From Gilvimarinus sp. DA14 (GTDB taxonomy: Bacteria > Pseudomonadota > Gammaproteobacteria > Pseudomonadales > Cellvibrionaceae), in the NCBI RefSeq assembly GCF_024204685.1, contig NZ_CP100350.1, positions 1,714,501-1,778,500 of the forward strand: a stretch of DNA of 64,000 nt, in the 5' to 3' direction. Below are positions 9,000 to 21,234 of the stretch, one piece after another. Every line of letters begins with the position of its first letter. Within the stretch, counting starts at the first letter, position 1. The notes below the pieces were generated by a model. The model saw only the letters and a list, made by a program, of their open reading frames with translations, did no database searches and was not told where the DNA came from. The position numbers were made by a program, and so were the translations under genes.

Positions 9000-9110
9000 T
9001 TTGTCCCCCTAAAAACGCACTATTTTACCAGTGTTTTACGCTTCGCAGCGCGGCAAGAGGGCAAACTCTGGTAGCATAGCGCCACTGTTTTTGCGGAGCT
9101 TAGCACTATC

Positions 9111-9974
9111 ATGACGTTTAAAGACTCGCTATTTATTGCCAGCCAACATTTAATTCCTCAGCACACCATCTCGCGGGTTGCGGGGCGCCTTGCCAATTGC
9201 AGGCAGCCCGCCGTGAAAAAACGTTTTATCAGCTGGTTTGCTAAGCGCTATGGCGTGGACATGAGCGAAGCCGAGCGGCCCAACCTGGAAGACTACGAGT
9301 GCTTCAATGACTTTTTTACTCGTGCAATGAAAGCCGACGCTCGCCCGATCGACAATGGCGAAGAATCCATTGTCTGCCCCGCCGATGGCACCATCAGTCA
9401 GTTGGGCTCGATTAACGAGGGGCGCATCTTCCAGGCCAAAGGGCAAAGCTACAGTACCCTCGAGCTACTGGGCGGAGATCCGGCCCTGGCTGAAGAGTTC
9501 GCCGATGGCAGCTTCGCCACGGTCTATCTCTCCCCCAAGGATTATCATCGGGTACATATGCCTATGACCGGTACACTGCGACAAATGGTGGCGGTACCGG
9601 GACAACTGTTTTCCGTTAACGAAGTCACCGCACGCCATGTGCCGCGTTTATTTGCTCGCAACGAGCGCGTGGTCTGTATTTTCGACACGGAGATCGGCCC
9701 TATGGCGGTGGTTCTGGTAGGCGCCGTCATCGTGGCAGGAATTGAAACGGTTTGGGCTGGCGAACAGGCACCCATCGGCCGCAGGGTATCCACCACTTAC
9801 TACGGCGATGCTGCGCCCGCGAGTATCAAGCTGGACAAGGGCGCCGAGATGGGCCGTTTTAAGCTGGGATCAACCGCGATTGTGTTGTTTGGCAGAGATA
9901 AAGTCCACTGGAGCGAGCAATTTAGCGCGGGTACCCCCACCCGAATGGGTGAAGCGCTCGGCCAGCGCGCATAA
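9111..9974 (+). CDS. psd: phosphatidylserine decarboxylase
   Basis: Converts phosphatidylserine to phosphatidylethanolamine at the inner membrane. 287 aa, the normal proenzyme length. The self-cleavage motif LGST is present near residue 249 (FKLGSTAIVLFG), where the Ser becomes the pyruvoyl prosthetic group. The internal YLSPKDYHRVHMP segment carries the conserved His/Asp region. A GGAG is seen about 12 nt before the ATG. It stands alone on the plus strand between two minus-strand blocks, and phosphatidylserine synthase is not in the window. Confidence 0.95.
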   Translation: MTFKDSLFIASQHLIPQHTISRVAGRLANCRQPAVKKRFISWFAKRYGVDMSEAERPNLEDYECFNDFFTRAMKADARPIDNGEESIVCPADGTISQLGSINEGRIFQAKGQSYSTLELLGGDPALAEEFADGSFATVYLSPKDYHRVHMPMTGTLRQMVAVPGQLFSVNEVTARHVPRLFARNERVVCIFDTEIGPMAVVLVGAVIVAGIETVWAGEQAPIGRRVSTTYYGDAAPASIKLDKGAEMGRFKLGSTAIVLFGRDKVHWSEQFSAGTPTRMGEALGQRA

Positions 9975-10015
9975 GGCGTTACACCCAAACTGCGAGGCGC
10001 GGCAGGACAGCGTAA

Positions 10016-11392
10016 TTAATTTTTAAATCTGTCCAGCAGGCCGAGCAGGCCCTTGCGCTCGTTGGACATTAAATAATCGTCGCGTATCTTTAAAATATCC
10101 ACATCATAGCTGCCGGGTTCCAGGTCGCGCGAAATTTCTATTTTCTGTGCATCTTCCAGGGTCCGCTTACCGGCATCAATAAGGGCTTGTTTACGCTTGT
10201 CGTCTTCCGCTAAATCCAGCAAATATGGCTTTTCTAGTGCGTTTTTCAGCGCGTCAATAACCACCATAACCCTTGGTTTTAAGCGGCGTTCGAAGTTTTG
10301 CTCCACCACCACGCCAACCTCCCCCGTGCTCAGCTCTACCAGAGTGCCCGTGGGGTAAAGCCCGATCGCGCGAATAAACTCCACCACCAAATCCTCTTGG
10401 AACAAGGTATTGCGCAGCTCGTAGAGGCGGGCCACCGCCCGGGAGGGCGCTATTGGTACGGTGGCGGTGCGCGGCGTTACGACAGTATCGTAAAAGGTTA
10501 CTATCCCCGCAATTTTACCCAGCAAAGGAATTTTATCGCCCACCAAATGCTGTGGAAAACCACTGCCATTGAGGCGTTCACAGTGGGTGCGCACTACGCT
10601 AATCACCCGGGGCTCTACGCCCTCGGTTCCGCGCAATATCTGCACCCCAAACTCGACGAATTTTTCGTACTCTTCGCGCTCCGCTTCACTTAATTCTGCT
10701 TTGCCGATCAGCTCGCGTGGCAGCTTGGTTTTGCCCACATCTTTGAGCAAAACCCCCATCGCCAGAATGTCTAAGTCGCGCTTTGCCAAACCTATATGGC
10801 GGCCGAACAAGATGCCCCACACGGCAGCCCGCAACGCATGACTATAGGTGTACTCGTCGGTCTCTTGTACCCGCGACAACCAAGTAAAGGCATCGGGGTT
10901 ACGCACCACACTGTCGACCATATCGCTGGCGAGCTTTCGCGTTTCGGCAACGGGAATGTCGTGATAACGCTCGGCGTCCAACTGCTGCAATACCTGACCG
11001 ACGGCGGTGTAAACCTTCTGGTGCAACTGGCGAGCTTGCTTTACCTCTTTTTTCAGAGGCTTTACGTCTAGATACTGGTCGCGCTTTACGGTGATTGGCT
11101 TAACCGGCACCGACACGGGAATCTCTTCAGCGCGCCGGCCATTTTTACCTGACTTAGCGCCGCCAATACCCGGCGTTATAGTTTTTAGATTGGTTGAGAC
11201 AGGAGCGCGGCCTTTTACCACATCGATATAAACGTGATTGCACAGGCTTTTTAACTTGCGAATCTCGTCCATCTCGCGAATGTAGAAGCCCTGCAACGGA
11301 AATGGGGTTTGCGTCCAGGGCCTATCGAGGCCCGAGACAAACATACCGATTGTCAGCTCGTTAACATTCAGTTTGACTTGTTTGATGCCCAC
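10016..11392 (-). CDS. degenerate HD-GYP protein with DUF3391
   Basis: DUF3391 (about 1–130) followed by an HD-GYP-type domain (about 150–330), 458 aa. HD-GYP domains normally hydrolyse cyclic-di-GMP at a two- or three-metal site. Here several ligands are changed: the HD pair is K217–D218, the later His of the HPEIG region is F245, the HHE motif reads H270–C271–E272, and GYP is GFP with the preceding Asp changed to Asn. H185 and D302 remain. Catalysis is therefore doubtful and a binding or regulatory role is more likely. It lies 120 bp downstream of hemE on the same strand. Family call firm; inactivity inferred. Confidence 0.85.
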   Translation of the reverse strand: MGIKQVKLNVNELTIGMFVSGLDRPWTQTPFPLQGFYIREMDEIRKLKSLCNHVYIDVVKGRAPVSTNLKTITPGIGGAKSGKNGRRAEEIPVSVPVKPITVKRDQYLDVKPLKKEVKQARQLHQKVYTAVGQVLQQLDAERYHDIPVAETRKLASDMVDSVVRNPDAFTWLSRVQETDEYTYSHALRAAVWGILFGRHIGLAKRDLDILAMGVLLKDVGKTKLPRELIGKAELSEAEREEYEKFVEFGVQILRGTEGVEPRVISVVRTHCERLNGSGFPQHLVGDKIPLLGKIAGIVTFYDTVVTPRTATVPIAPSRAVARLYELRNTLFQEDLVVEFIRAIGLYPTGTLVELSTGEVGVVVEQNFERRLKPRVMVVIDALKNALEKPYLLDLAEDDKRKQALIDAGKRTLEDAQKIEISRDLEPGSYDVDILKIRDDYLMSNERKGLLGLLDRFKN

Positions 11393-11512
11393 ATTTAATC
11401 CCCGTAAATGAGCGAACCTGCCCGCGTCCTTACTCGATTTATACCTTTAATCGAGACAGGCAGTTTAATCAATAACCAAATGCTGTGCCAACTACTTAGA
11501 ATCTACGGCTGG

Positions 11513-12577
11513 TTAAGAGTGGTAAGCGGCCGACAAATCGTGGACAGCGTTAATAAACGCACCAGCGTGCTCCGGATCCACTTCGGGGGTAATGCCGTGG
11601 CCCAGATTAAAAACATGGCCTGCTCCAGCACCATAGGAATGTAGAATACGGCCCACCTCGTCACGAATACGGTCGCTTGAGGCATAAAGAATGGTTGGGT
11701 CCATATTGCCCTGCAACGCCACTTTATCCCCCACCCGACTGCGCGCCACACCGATATCCGTGGTCCAGTCCAAACCCAGGGCATCAGCACCGGTCGCCGC
11801 CATGGGCTCTAGCCACTGGCCGCCCCCCTTGGTAAACAGAATCACGGGGACTCTGCGCCCCTCGCGCTCGCGAATCAGACCAGAAACAATTTTTTGCATG
11901 TAATTGAGGGAGAACTCGGCATAGGCCTGATGCGACAGAGCCCCACCCCAGGTATCAAAAATCTGCACCGCCTGAGCACCGGCCTCAATTTGTGCATTCA
12001 AATACACCGTGACCGATTGGGCGAGAGTATCCAGCAGCTGATGCATCACCTCTGGCGAGTTGTAAAGCATCTGCTTGGCGCGGCGGAAATCGCGACTGGA
12101 CCCGCCTTCAATCATATAGGTAGCCAGCGTCCAGGGGCTGCCAGAAAAACCTATCAGAGGCACCCGGCCGTTTAGCTCGCGGCGGATTAAAGATACGGCA
12201 TCAATTACATAGGGTAAGTCGCGCTTAGGATCAATCACCTGCAGCGCATTGACATCGGCTTCGCTGCGCACTGTCTTTTTAAACTTGGGGCCTTCACCGG
12301 TTTCAAAATACAAGCCCAAGCCCATAGCATCGGGTATGGTCAGGATATCGGAAAAAAGAATTGCGGCATCCAGCGGGTAGCGCTCCAGCGGCTGCAAGGT
12401 GACCTCGCAGGCCGCTTCAGGATTACCACACAGCCCCATAAAGTTACCCGCTCGTTCACGGCTGGCCCGATACTCGGGCAAATAACGCCCCGCTTGGCGC
12501 ATCATCCATACAGGGGTGACATCAACAGGCTCGCGCAGCAAGGCGCGCAGAAAACGATCATTTTTTAAATCTGTCAT
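11513..12577 (-). CDS. hemE: uroporphyrinogen decarboxylase
   Basis: Cytoplasmic haem-pathway enzyme that removes four carboxyl groups from uroporphyrinogen III to give coproporphyrinogen III. 354 aa, full length. The N-terminal signature [16 protein letters not shown] carries the substrate-binding Arg, and the second signature [16 protein letters not shown] follows, as does the conserved FNLGHGI near the C-terminus. The gene follows gltD after a strong terminator, so it probably has its own promoter in the 50 bp upstream, although I could not pick out a convincing one. Confidence 0.97.
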   Translation of the reverse strand: MTDLKNDRFLRALLREPVDVTPVWMMRQAGRYLPEYRASRERAGNFMGLCGNPEAACEVTLQPLERYPLDAAILFSDILTIPDAMGLGLYFETGEGPKFKKTVRSEADVNALQVIDPKRDLPYVIDAVSLIRRELNGRVPLIGFSGSPWTLATYMIEGGSSRDFRRAKQMLYNSPEVMHQLLDTLAQSVTVYLNAQIEAGAQAVQIFDTWGGALSHQAYAEFSLNYMQKIVSGLIREREGRRVPVILFTKGGGQWLEPMAATGADALGLDWTTDIGVARSRVGDKVALQGNMDPTILYASSDRIRDEVGRILHSYGAGAGHVFNLGHGITPEVDPEHAGAFINAVHDLSAAYHS

Positions 12578-12625
12578 AAAGGCTTCTTACGGATAAAAAT
12601 CTACGGGCCGAAGGTGAATAACCCA

Positions 12626-12654
12626 TAAAAAAGCCGGTCAGATGACCGGCTTTT
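12626..12654 (-). terminator. intrinsic terminator after gltBD
   Basis: Inverted repeat AAGCCGGTCA/TGACCGGCTT with a very short loop, followed on the minus strand by six T residues. It sits 4 bp beyond the gltD stop and separates gltBD from hemE. Confidence 0.9.
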
Positions 12655-12657
12655 GCA

Positions 12658-14109
<1,452 letters not shown>

Positions 14110-17100
14110 TTATTCACCGCGGTTCTTCATACTTTCAAGCAAGCTTTTCATGCTCGCCGCCTTGGGTTTGACTAGCCAGAATTTGCCAACATAGTCATCG
14201 AAGTTTGCCAGCAGCTGCTCGCCCCAGGCACTTTCGGTCTCGCGAGTAAACTCTTCTATCACACTACGCAAATGATTGCGGTGCGCCTCTAAAGATTCAG
14301 TATCCACGCGGTGAATTTCCACCAGCTCGTGGTTGTAGCGATCCACAAAAGTGTTGCTCTCGTCCAACACATAGGCAAAGCCGCCCGTCATACCCGCGCC
14401 AAAGTTCACGCCGGTATCACCCAGAACAGTCACAACACCACCGGTCATATATTCACAGCAGTGATCGCCCGCGCCTTCGACGACAACATGTGCGCCCGAG
14501 TTGCGCACACCGCAACGCTCACCCGCAGTGCCTGCGGCAAATAATTTACCGCCCGTCGCGCCGTACAAACAGGTGTTACCGATAATGCTGGTGCGATTTG
14601 AAGCAAACTCAGAACCTTTAGGCGGACGGATAACGATCTTACCGCCAGCCATGCCTTTGCCTACATAGTCGTTGGCATCTCCTTCTAGGTACATTTCCAG
14701 GCCGCCGGCGTTCCACACGCCAAAACTCTGCCCGGCAATACCAGTCAGCTGCAACTTGATGGGCGCATCCGCCATCCCCTGGTTGCCATAGCGCTTGGCA
14801 ATTTCACCGCTTAAGCGCGCACCGATAGAGCGGTCGCAGTTTGTTAGATGGAAACTGAACTCACCGCCTTTTTTCGCTTCGATAGTGGGTAAGATCTCGC
14901 GCACCATCGCCTCGGCCAACTCACCTTTGTCGAACGGGTGGTTGCGATCAACCGCACACAGCTGCGGCTTGGTGGCCAGGAAGTCATCGGTGTGCACCAC
15001 CGGACTTAAATCCAATTGTTTTTGCTTCTCGGTTATCCCTTCGGTCAGCTCCAACAGATCCACTCGGCCCACCAGTTCGGCCAGTGAGCGCACGCCTAGA
15101 TCGGCCATCAACAGACGAGCTTCCTCAGCGACGAAACGGAAGAAGTTTTTCGCCATCTCCACGGTGCCGATATAGTGGTCGCGACGCAGCTTATCGTTCT
15201 GGGTTGCAACACCGGTAGCGCAGTTATTCAAGTGACAAATACGCAGATATTTACAACCCAAGGCCACCATAGGTGCAGTACCAAAGCCAAAGCTTTCTGC
15301 ACCCAGCATGGCCGCCTTAATTACATCCAAACCGGTTTTTAAGCCGCCGTCGGTTTGTACGCGAACTTTATCGCGTAAGTCATTGGCTCGCAGAGTCTGA
15401 TGAGTCTCGGACAAGCCCAGCTCCCAGGGCGAACCCGCGTAGCGGATAGACGTCAGAGGACTGGCAGCGGTGCCGCCGTCATAACCGGAAATAGTGATCA
15501 AATCAGCGTAAGCTTTCGCCACACCGGCGGCAATAGTACCGACACCAGGGCGGGATACCAGTTTCACCGAGACCAATGCATCGGGATTGACCTGCTTAAG
15601 GTCGTAAATCAGCTGCGCCAAGTCTTCAATAGAGTAAATATCGTGGTGCGGCGGTGGAGAAATCAATGTCACACCGGGCACCGAGTAGCGCAAGCGTGCG
15701 ATCAGTTGATTAACCTTACCGCCTGGCAGCTGCCCACCCTCACCGGGTTTGGCCCCCTGAGCAACCTTAATCTGCAACACTTCGGCATTGACCAAGTAGT
15801 GTGGGGTTACACCAAAACGGCCGGAGGCGATCTGCTTAATTTTGGAGACCTTAGGCGTGTTGAATCGCGCCGGATCTTCGCCGCCCTCACCACTGTTGGA
15901 GCGACCGCCAAGGGTATTCATCGCCTCGGCCAGCGCTTCGTGCGCTTCAGGTGACAAAGCACCGAGGGACATCCCCGCCGAGTCAAAGCGTTTGATAATG
16001 CTTTCGACAGGCTCGACTTCATCCACGGAAATTGGCTCGCCCACTCCGCCGCGCACCTTAATCAAGTCGCGCAGGGTCGCCACCGGACGGGTATTTACCA
16101 AATCCGAATATTTCTGCCAGTCGCTCCAGTTGCCACTTTGCACCGCTTTTTGCAGCGTTTGTACGACATCTGGATTAAACGCGTGATATTCCTGGCCGTG
16201 TACGTACTTCAGCAGACCACCTTGAACAATAGGCTTGCGATCCAGCCAAGCGGTTTTCGCCAACGCTTTTTGATCAGCTTCCAAGTCTTCGAAGCGCGCA
16301 CCTTTAATGCGCGAGGTGGTACCGGTAAAGCACATGTCCACCACATCTTCGGCCAGGCCCACAGCTTCAAACAGTTGCGCACCACGGTAAGAGGTGATGG
16401 TCGAAATACCCATTTTAGAGAGGATCTTCAACAGGCCTTTGTCCAGCCCTTTGCGGTAATTTTTATACGCTTGATCCACATCGGTAAGCAACTCGCCTTT
16501 GTTCAGCAAGTCGTTCATAACATAGTAACTGAGATAAGGGTAAACGGCGGTTGCACCATAACCGATAAGCGTCGCCACCTGATGGGAGTCGCGTGCGGTA
16601 CCGGTCTCAACAATAATGTTAGCGTCGCAGCGCAGCCCTTTCTGAGTCAGGTAGTGATGCACAGCACCCGTTGCCAACAGCGCATGCACCGGCAGCTGGC
16701 CCTGTTGCAGCCCCATATCACTCAATATAACTTGTACTGTACCTGCGCTCACAGCTTCTGCGACACGCTCGCGCAGCTCAATCACGGCTTGTTTTAAACC
16801 TACTTTCTCCGGATCGTAAGCGAGCGAGAAGGTCTCGGCTTTATAGTCATCGCGCCCCAAGTTTTTCAGTGCGCGAAATTTCGCTGGCGACAATACCGGC
16901 GAACTGAGGATGACGCGATTGGCGTGGGCTTCGGTTTCGTCGTAAACCGACAACTCGCGGCCCACACAAGTTTCGAGCGACATTACAATCGCTTCACGCA
17001 GGGGGTCGATTGGCGGGTTAGTTACCTGCGCAAACTGCTGACGGAAATAGTCGTACAGGGAGCGCTGCTTACCAGACAGTACCGCCATGGGAGTGTCATC

Positions 17101-18564
17101 CCCCATCGAGCCGACCGCCTCCTGACCACCTTCGGCCAGCGGGCGCAGTACTTGGTCACGCTCCTCGAAGGTCACCTGATACTGCTTCATGTAAGCTTTC
17201 ATTTCGGCTGCAGACAAGCCGTTCTCAGCCACATCGGTCTCTAAGGTAGACTCAATGCGCACGGCATTGTCTTTCAACCACTGCTTGTAAGGTTTACCGG
17301 CCTTAAGTTGGGCATCGATGTCTTCGGTGTGATAAAGCTTACCGGTTTCGGTATCGACAGACAGGATCTGACCCGGGCCAAGACGGCCCTTGGCAACCAC
17401 ATCTTCAGGCTTGTAGCCATAAACACCCACTTCGGAGGCTACAGTAATCAAATCGTCTTTGGTGATAACCCAGCGCGACGGCCGCAAGCCATTGCGATCA
17501 AGAGTACAAACCGCATAGCGACCATCGGTAATCACGAGTCCCGCGGGACCATCCCAAGGCTCTACGTGCATGGAGTTATATTCGTAGAAGGCGCGCAAGT
17601 CTGAGTCCATGTGCTCTACGTTTTGCCACGCCGGCGGCACCAGCATACGCACAGCACGATGCAGCTCCATGCCACCAATCAGCAGCACCTCGAGCATGTT
17701 ATCGAGGCTGGATGAATCAGAGCCAGTACGATTAACCAGCGGCGCCACTTCGGCGATATCGGGCAGTAGCGGGGTAGAGAACTTATCGGTGCGGGCGACC
17801 GACCAGTTGCGGTTACCCATAACCGTGTTGATTTCACCATTGTGCGCCAGCATGCGGAAAGGCTGCGCCAGCGGCCACTGAGGCATGGTGTTGGTGGAGA
17901 AGCGCTGGTGGAATACACAAATAGCGGTTTCCAAACGTTCGTCGGCCAGATCGGCAAAAAATTTGGGCAAGTCCACCGGCATCATCAACCCTTTATAGGA
18001 GAGGATGCTGGTGCTTAGGCTGGCTATATAAAAGGAAGTGTCTTCCTTAAGAGCCAGCTCAGTGCGACGGCGGGCCATCAGCAATTTTGCACTGAAAACA
18101 GCATTGCTGGTATCCGCGGGCGCATTGACAAATACATGGTTAAACAGCGGCAAAGACTCAAGAGCGATAGGCCCCAGACAACTGGAGTCCACTGGCACTT
18201 CGCGCCAGCCTGCAGGTTGCAGTCCCTCTGCACGCAAGGCGTCTTCAAGTACGCGGCGAGCCTGATCGGCCTTTTCGACATTGCGGCTCAACATCACCGC
18301 GCCTACGCCATAGACTTCACCCAGCTCATCGCAGCCGGCCTCTTTGGCGACAGCTCGCAGAAAACTGTCGGGCTTTTGCAGCAACAGACCGCAGCCATCA
18401 CCAGTTTTACCATCGGCCGCAATACCACCGCGGTGGGTCATGCAGGTCAGGGATTCGATAGCAGTTTCGAGTAAACGGTGGCTGGTCTTACCCTTAAGAT
18501 GGGCAATCAGACCGAAGCCGCAGTTATCTTTAAACTCGTCCAAACTGTACAGACCAGTGGTCAT
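14110..18564 (-). CDS. gltB: glutamate synthase (NADPH) large subunit
   Basis: Alpha subunit of glutamate synthase (1484 aa). The N-terminal type II amidotransferase domain releases ammonia from glutamine; its nucleophile is the Cys in [10 protein letters not shown], exposed by removal of a short propeptide. A central domain and an FMN/3Fe-4S synthase domain follow ([19 protein letters not shown]), with the C-terminal beta-helix repeats ([21 protein letters not shown]). ATG at 18564 has GAGAGA 7 nt upstream; a GTG at 18600 is possible. The leader contains a terminator-like hairpin. Supplies glutamate together with gltD, and with glnE nearby in the window belongs to nitrogen assimilation. Confidence 0.97.
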   Translation of the reverse strand: MTTGLYSLDEFKDNCGFGLIAHLKGKTSHRLLETAIESLTCMTHRGGIAADGKTGDGCGLLLQKPDSFLRAVAKEAGCDELGEVYGVGAVMLSRNVEKADQARRVLEDALRAEGLQPAGWREVPVDSSCLGPIALESLPLFNHVFVNAPADTSNAVFSAKLLMARRRTELALKEDTSFYIASLSTSILSYKGLMMPVDLPKFFADLADERLETAICVFHQRFSTNTMPQWPLAQPFRMLAHNGEINTVMGNRNWSVARTDKFSTPLLPDIAEVAPLVNRTGSDSSSLDNMLEVLLIGGMELHRAVRMLVPPAWQNVEHMDSDLRAFYEYNSMHVEPWDGPAGLVITDGRYAVCTLDRNGLRPSRWVITKDDLITVASEVGVYGYKPEDVVAKGRLGPGQILSVDTETGKLYHTEDIDAQLKAGKPYKQWLKDNAVRIESTLETDVAENGLSAAEMKAYMKQYQVTFEERDQVLRPLAEGGQEAVGSMGDDTPMAVLSGKQRSLYDYFRQQFAQVTNPPIDPLREAIVMSLETCVGRELSVYDETEAHANRVILSSPVLSPAKFRALKNLGRDDYKAETFSLAYDPEKVGLKQAVIELRERVAEAVSAGTVQVILSDMGLQQGQLPVHALLATGAVHHYLTQKGLRCDANIIVETGTARDSHQVATLIGYGATAVYPYLSYYVMNDLLNKGELLTDVDQAYKNYRKGLDKGLLKILSKMGISTITSYRGAQLFEAVGLAEDVVDMCFTGTTSRIKGARFEDLEADQKALAKTAWLDRKPIVQGGLLKYVHGQEYHAFNPDVVQTLQKAVQSGNWSDWQKYSDLVNTRPVATLRDLIKVRGGVGEPISVDEVEPVESIIKRFDSAGMSLGALSPEAHEALAEAMNTLGGRSNSGEGGEDPARFNTPKVSKIKQIASGRFGVTPHYLVNAEVLQIKVAQGAKPGEGGQLPGGKVNQLIARLRYSVPGVTLISPPPHHDIYSIEDLAQLIYDLKQVNPDALVSVKLVSRPGVGTIAAGVAKAYADLITISGYDGGTAASPLTSIRYAGSPWELGLSETHQTLRANDLRDKVRVQTDGGLKTGLDVIKAAMLGAESFGFGTAPMVALGCKYLRICHLNNCATGVATQNDKLRRDHYIGTVEMAKNFFRFVAEEARLLMADLGVRSLAELVGRVDLLELTEGITEKQKQLDLSPVVHTDDFLATKPQLCAVDRNHPFDKGELAEAMVREILPTIEAKKGGEFSFHLTNCDRSIGARLSGEIAKRYGNQGMADAPIKLQLTGIAGQSFGVWNAGGLEMYLEGDANDYVGKGMAGGKIVIRPPKGSEFASNRTSIIGNTCLYGATGGKLFAAGTAGERCGVRNSGAHVVVEGAGDHCCEYMTGGVVTVLGDTGVNFGAGMTGGFAYVLDESNTFVDRYNHELVEIHRVDTESLEAHRNHLRSVIEEFTRETESAWGEQLLANFDDYVGKFWLVKPKAASMKSLLESMKNRGE

Positions 18565-19116
18565 ACGCTGTCTCTCAATAATTACCTGTTTTACTCTCAC
18601 AAAGGCAGGCCAACTTCACTGCACCATGCGCCAGACAAAAAAGCCCCTAAACAAGAGGGGCTGTACAAATGGGCGCAGAATATTACCCGCTGGAGCCTCT
18701 TTAGGCAAGCAAAAGCGAGCCTTTGGGCCTTTACAGCAGTGGGCTAAAAATCGAAGTTGAGCTGAATCACGGAAGCTCCCAGACTAGGCGCCATCGCCTA
18801 AAAAAGCAACTCACAATACGCCAAAGTCTGCGAGCAACTGGCGCAAAATGGATGAGAAACTACAATCAAAACCCACAACAACAGCCTGAAATTAAAAGAA
18901 ATTGTAAAAATGTGCCACTATTCCTCATTTTCGGCACAACAGACCTTTATCCCGCCCGTAAATTACGCTAATTTAGGCACCAGGAGCGGTGTTTCACCTA
19001 GTTTCTACACAGAAGCACGACATTTGCCCGCACTACACAGGCCCATGGGGGAAGCTTTCGCTCGCGGCCGCGAGGCAAATAACAACGACAATTCCGATAA
19101 ATTCAGGACCATAGAT
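18565..19116. other. 552-bp divergent intergenic region, gltB leader
   Basis: No credible gene is seen. The region lies between the divergent gltB (minus) and surface lipoprotein (plus) genes. It holds a minus-strand terminator hairpin 72 nt before gltB, several small inverted repeats upstream of that, and a sequence resembling a sigma-54 promoter on the minus strand (18903–18917). Open frames reaching into it are extensions of shadows without ribosome-binding sites. Confidence 0.6.
18637..18662 (-). terminator. terminator-like hairpin in the gltB leader (attenuator candidate)
   Basis: AGCCCCT/AGGGGCT stem (18642–18662) followed on the minus strand by six T residues, pointing into gltB 72 nt before its ATG. 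There is no upstream minus-strand gene within 2.5 kb for it to terminate, because the damX-like gene is beyond the oppositely oriented lipoprotein gene. It is either an attenuator of gltBD or the end of a small RNA. Confidence 0.7.
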
Positions 19117-21138
19117 ATGCGGATAATCAAACTCGGGTCTCATGCGTCAAAACTTGCGGGGGTCCTTGCCCTGTGTACCGGACTCGCTGCCTGCGGTGGC
19201 GGCAGCAACGGCACCACGCTCGACAACCTTAACAACCAAGGCGGCGGTGGCGGCGGCAGTAGCAGCAGCGCGGCCAATGATCTGGCAGAGATTGGCTCAG
19301 GCTCAGGAGCGGATTTTCAGCCCGGCGTTATCGGTGTAGGCATTGGTGACGGCGTACTCTCTGCCGGTGGAAACACCCTGCTCTCAGTTAATGTAGTCAA
19401 TAACGGCGAGCTGATTACCGATGCGGTGGATGTGACCTTCAGCTCCCCCTGTATTGCCGCCGGCGAATCCCTGCTCAGCCCACAGTCGGGCGAGATTTGT
19501 GAATCCGACTGCCCCACCAACATTGTGCAAACCACTAATGGCCAAGCGACTATCCGCTATACCGCCAATGGCTGCATAGGGACTGACTCCATCACCGCAA
19601 CCACCTCTTACGGCGGCTCGGTCATCAGCGCTAACGGCGCCGTAGAAATTGCGGCCGATACCGTACAAAGCCTGACCTTTGTAGAGGCATCGCCCAATGC
19701 TATTACCCTTAAAGGCACAGGCGGCAATGAAACTGCAACCCTAACCTTTAGAGTGCGCGGCAGTACTGGCGCACCGGTCAAAGGCATAGCTGTAGACTTT
19801 AAACTAAACAGCTCCAGCGGCGGCCTGTCTTTGGTGAACGACTCTGGCACCTCCGATGTGGACGGCCTGGTATCCACCACTGTGCAATCTGGCTCAGTTC
19901 CCGGTGCCGTGCGCGTTACAGCCACTACCGAAGGCGGCATTTCTACCCAATCGTCGCAGCTTGTGGTTTCAACCGGTCTGCCGGACCAAAACAGTATGTC
20001 GATCGCCGGTAGCGACAACCACCCAATCGCCTGGCGCTATAACAATGTCACGTCACAGATCACCGTGAACGCGGCCGACGCTTTCAACAACCCAGTACCT
20101 GACGGCACTCCGATTTACTTCACCACCGTAGGCGGTGCAATCGGCTCAAGCTGCTTAACCGGCACCAGCACTGAAGAGGACGAAGGTGTCAGCGGCTCCT
20201 GTAGCGTTACCTGGCAGAGCCAGAGCCCCAAACCAGAAGCAGATCAGGGCTTTACGATTATTGAAGAGCCCAACAACTACGATCACACGCCTTATTTACA
20301 GTGCAACAATGGCGCTGCGCATTGCCGCGACGGCCGGGTAAAGATTCTGGCCACGACTATAGGCAACGAATCCTTTATCGATGCCAACAATAACGGTATG
20401 TACGACCCTGATGTAGACGTTTTCTATACCGCAGACAGCACCGAAGGCGATGTTGCCGCGCGTATTAGAAACTGCCAACGCTCAGAGCCGGTATCAGGCT
20501 CAGCGTCTCATGCCGACTCAGGCTCTACCTCAGAAGCCTTCGGCTGTGACGACCTCGGCTCGCCCTATGTGGACCGCAATTTCGACGGTCGCTATAACGC
20601 CGGAGAAGAGATTGCCACCGTCAACGCCGGCGATAGCAACAGCTACGAGCCAGGTGACGGTCTTTACAATGGCGTGCTGTGCCGTGAAGAAGACGCAGCA
20701 GCGGGCGCCTGCACACGCGACGCCGTATTGGTGCGAGCTGAGCACATGCTGGTAATGTCTTGCGACGCCCCACTTTATACCGCAGATGGCCGCCTACCTG
20801 GCGAGCCCACCGAAACAGTCACCTTTGAACCAGGCGAAACCAAAAGCTTTAAGTTTATGCTGGCAGACTGCAACGGCAACGGCATACCCGGCGGCACCGA
20901 GATCTCCGTCAATGCCGACCTCGCCCAAGGTGTTGAAGCGGAAGTGTTCCCCAACGGAGAAATCAGCGCCTCGTCCGACTACAGCTACGTGACTTTATTT
21001 ATCTCTGCCGATGACTCTGATCCAGCAAGCGGCGCCGTTTTTATCGAGATAGAAGTGCCCACTCCTGGAGATGGCAGTATCAAATATGGCTCTAACGGTG
21101 TGAGAGTATTCTCTGAAATACCCGAAGAAGAGGAATAA
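19117..21138 (+). CDS. Cys-rich surface lipoprotein with Big-1-like and Ca-binding-like motifs
   Basis: Large predicted lipoprotein (673 aa). The signal peptide ends in LAAC (C26), followed by a Gly/Ser linker. Residues about 179–290 resemble a bacterial Ig-like (Big-1, intimin/invasin) domain. Calcium-site-like DxNxDG/DxNxNG motifs occur near residues 422, 486 and 584. The mature part after C26 has 14 cysteines, an even number suggesting disulfides. The ATG at 19117 is chosen because the lipoprotein signal begins there and AGGA lies about 10 nt upstream; the frame is open to 18910. It sits alone on the plus strand between the damX-like and gltB genes. An adhesin or scaffold role is a guess from architecture. 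Confidence 0.75.
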   Translation: MRIIKLGSHASKLAGVLALCTGLAACGGGSNGTTLDNLNNQGGGGGGSSSSAANDLAEIGSGSGADFQPGVIGVGIGDGVLSAGGNTLLSVNVVNNGELITDAVDVTFSSPCIAAGESLLSPQSGEICESDCPTNIVQTTNGQATIRYTANGCIGTDSITATTSYGGSVISANGAVEIAADTVQSLTFVEASPNAITLKGTGGNETATLTFRVRGSTGAPVKGIAVDFKLNSSSGGLSLVNDSGTSDVDGLVSTTVQSGSVPGAVRVTATTEGGISTQSSQLVVSTGLPDQNSMSIAGSDNHPIAWRYNNVTSQITVNAADAFNNPVPDGTPIYFTTVGGAIGSSCLTGTSTEEDEGVSGSCSVTWQSQSPKPEADQGFTIIEEPNNYDHTPYLQCNNGAAHCRDGRVKILATTIGNESFIDANNNGMYDPDVDVFYTADSTEGDVAARIRNCQRSEPVSGSASHADSGSTSEAFGCDDLGSPYVDRNFDGRYNAGEEIATVNAGDSNSYEPGDGLYNGVLCREEDAAAGACTRDAVLVRAEHMLVMSCDAPLYTADGRLPGEPTETVTFEPGETKSFKFMLADCNGNGIPGGTEISVNADLAQGVEAEVFPNGEISASSDYSYVTLFISADDSDPASGAVFIEIEVPTPGDGSIKYGSNGVRVFSEIPEEEE

Positions 21139-21151
21139 ACCTTCCACCCAT

Positions 21152-21186
21152 AAAAAAGCCCCAGCCTTACGGCTGGGGCTTTTTTA
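21152..21186. terminator. bidirectional intrinsic terminator
   Basis: Eleven-bp stem AAGCCCCAGCC/GGCTGGGGCTT with a TTAC loop, flanked by A and T runs on both sides. It lies between the convergent lipoprotein and damX-like genes and can serve both. Confidence 0.92.
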
Positions 21187-21234
21187 TGCGCGCTTACAAA
21201 TTGCTGTAGGAATCCGAAACATGCCACCGGGCTA

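Noticed and set aside
15400-16797. Two antisense open frames of 184 and 219 aa inside gltB
   Set aside because: They lie in the reverse frame of a 1484-aa conserved enzyme, with no recognisable domain or initiation signal.
18661-18780. A glycine or glutamine riboswitch in the gltB leader
   Set aside because: The stretch has stems but not the conserved cores of either class; only the terminator is solid.
18786-18806. Hairpin AGGCG/CGCCT as a terminator
   Set aside because: The adjacent A run lies on the wrong side on either strand for a terminator.
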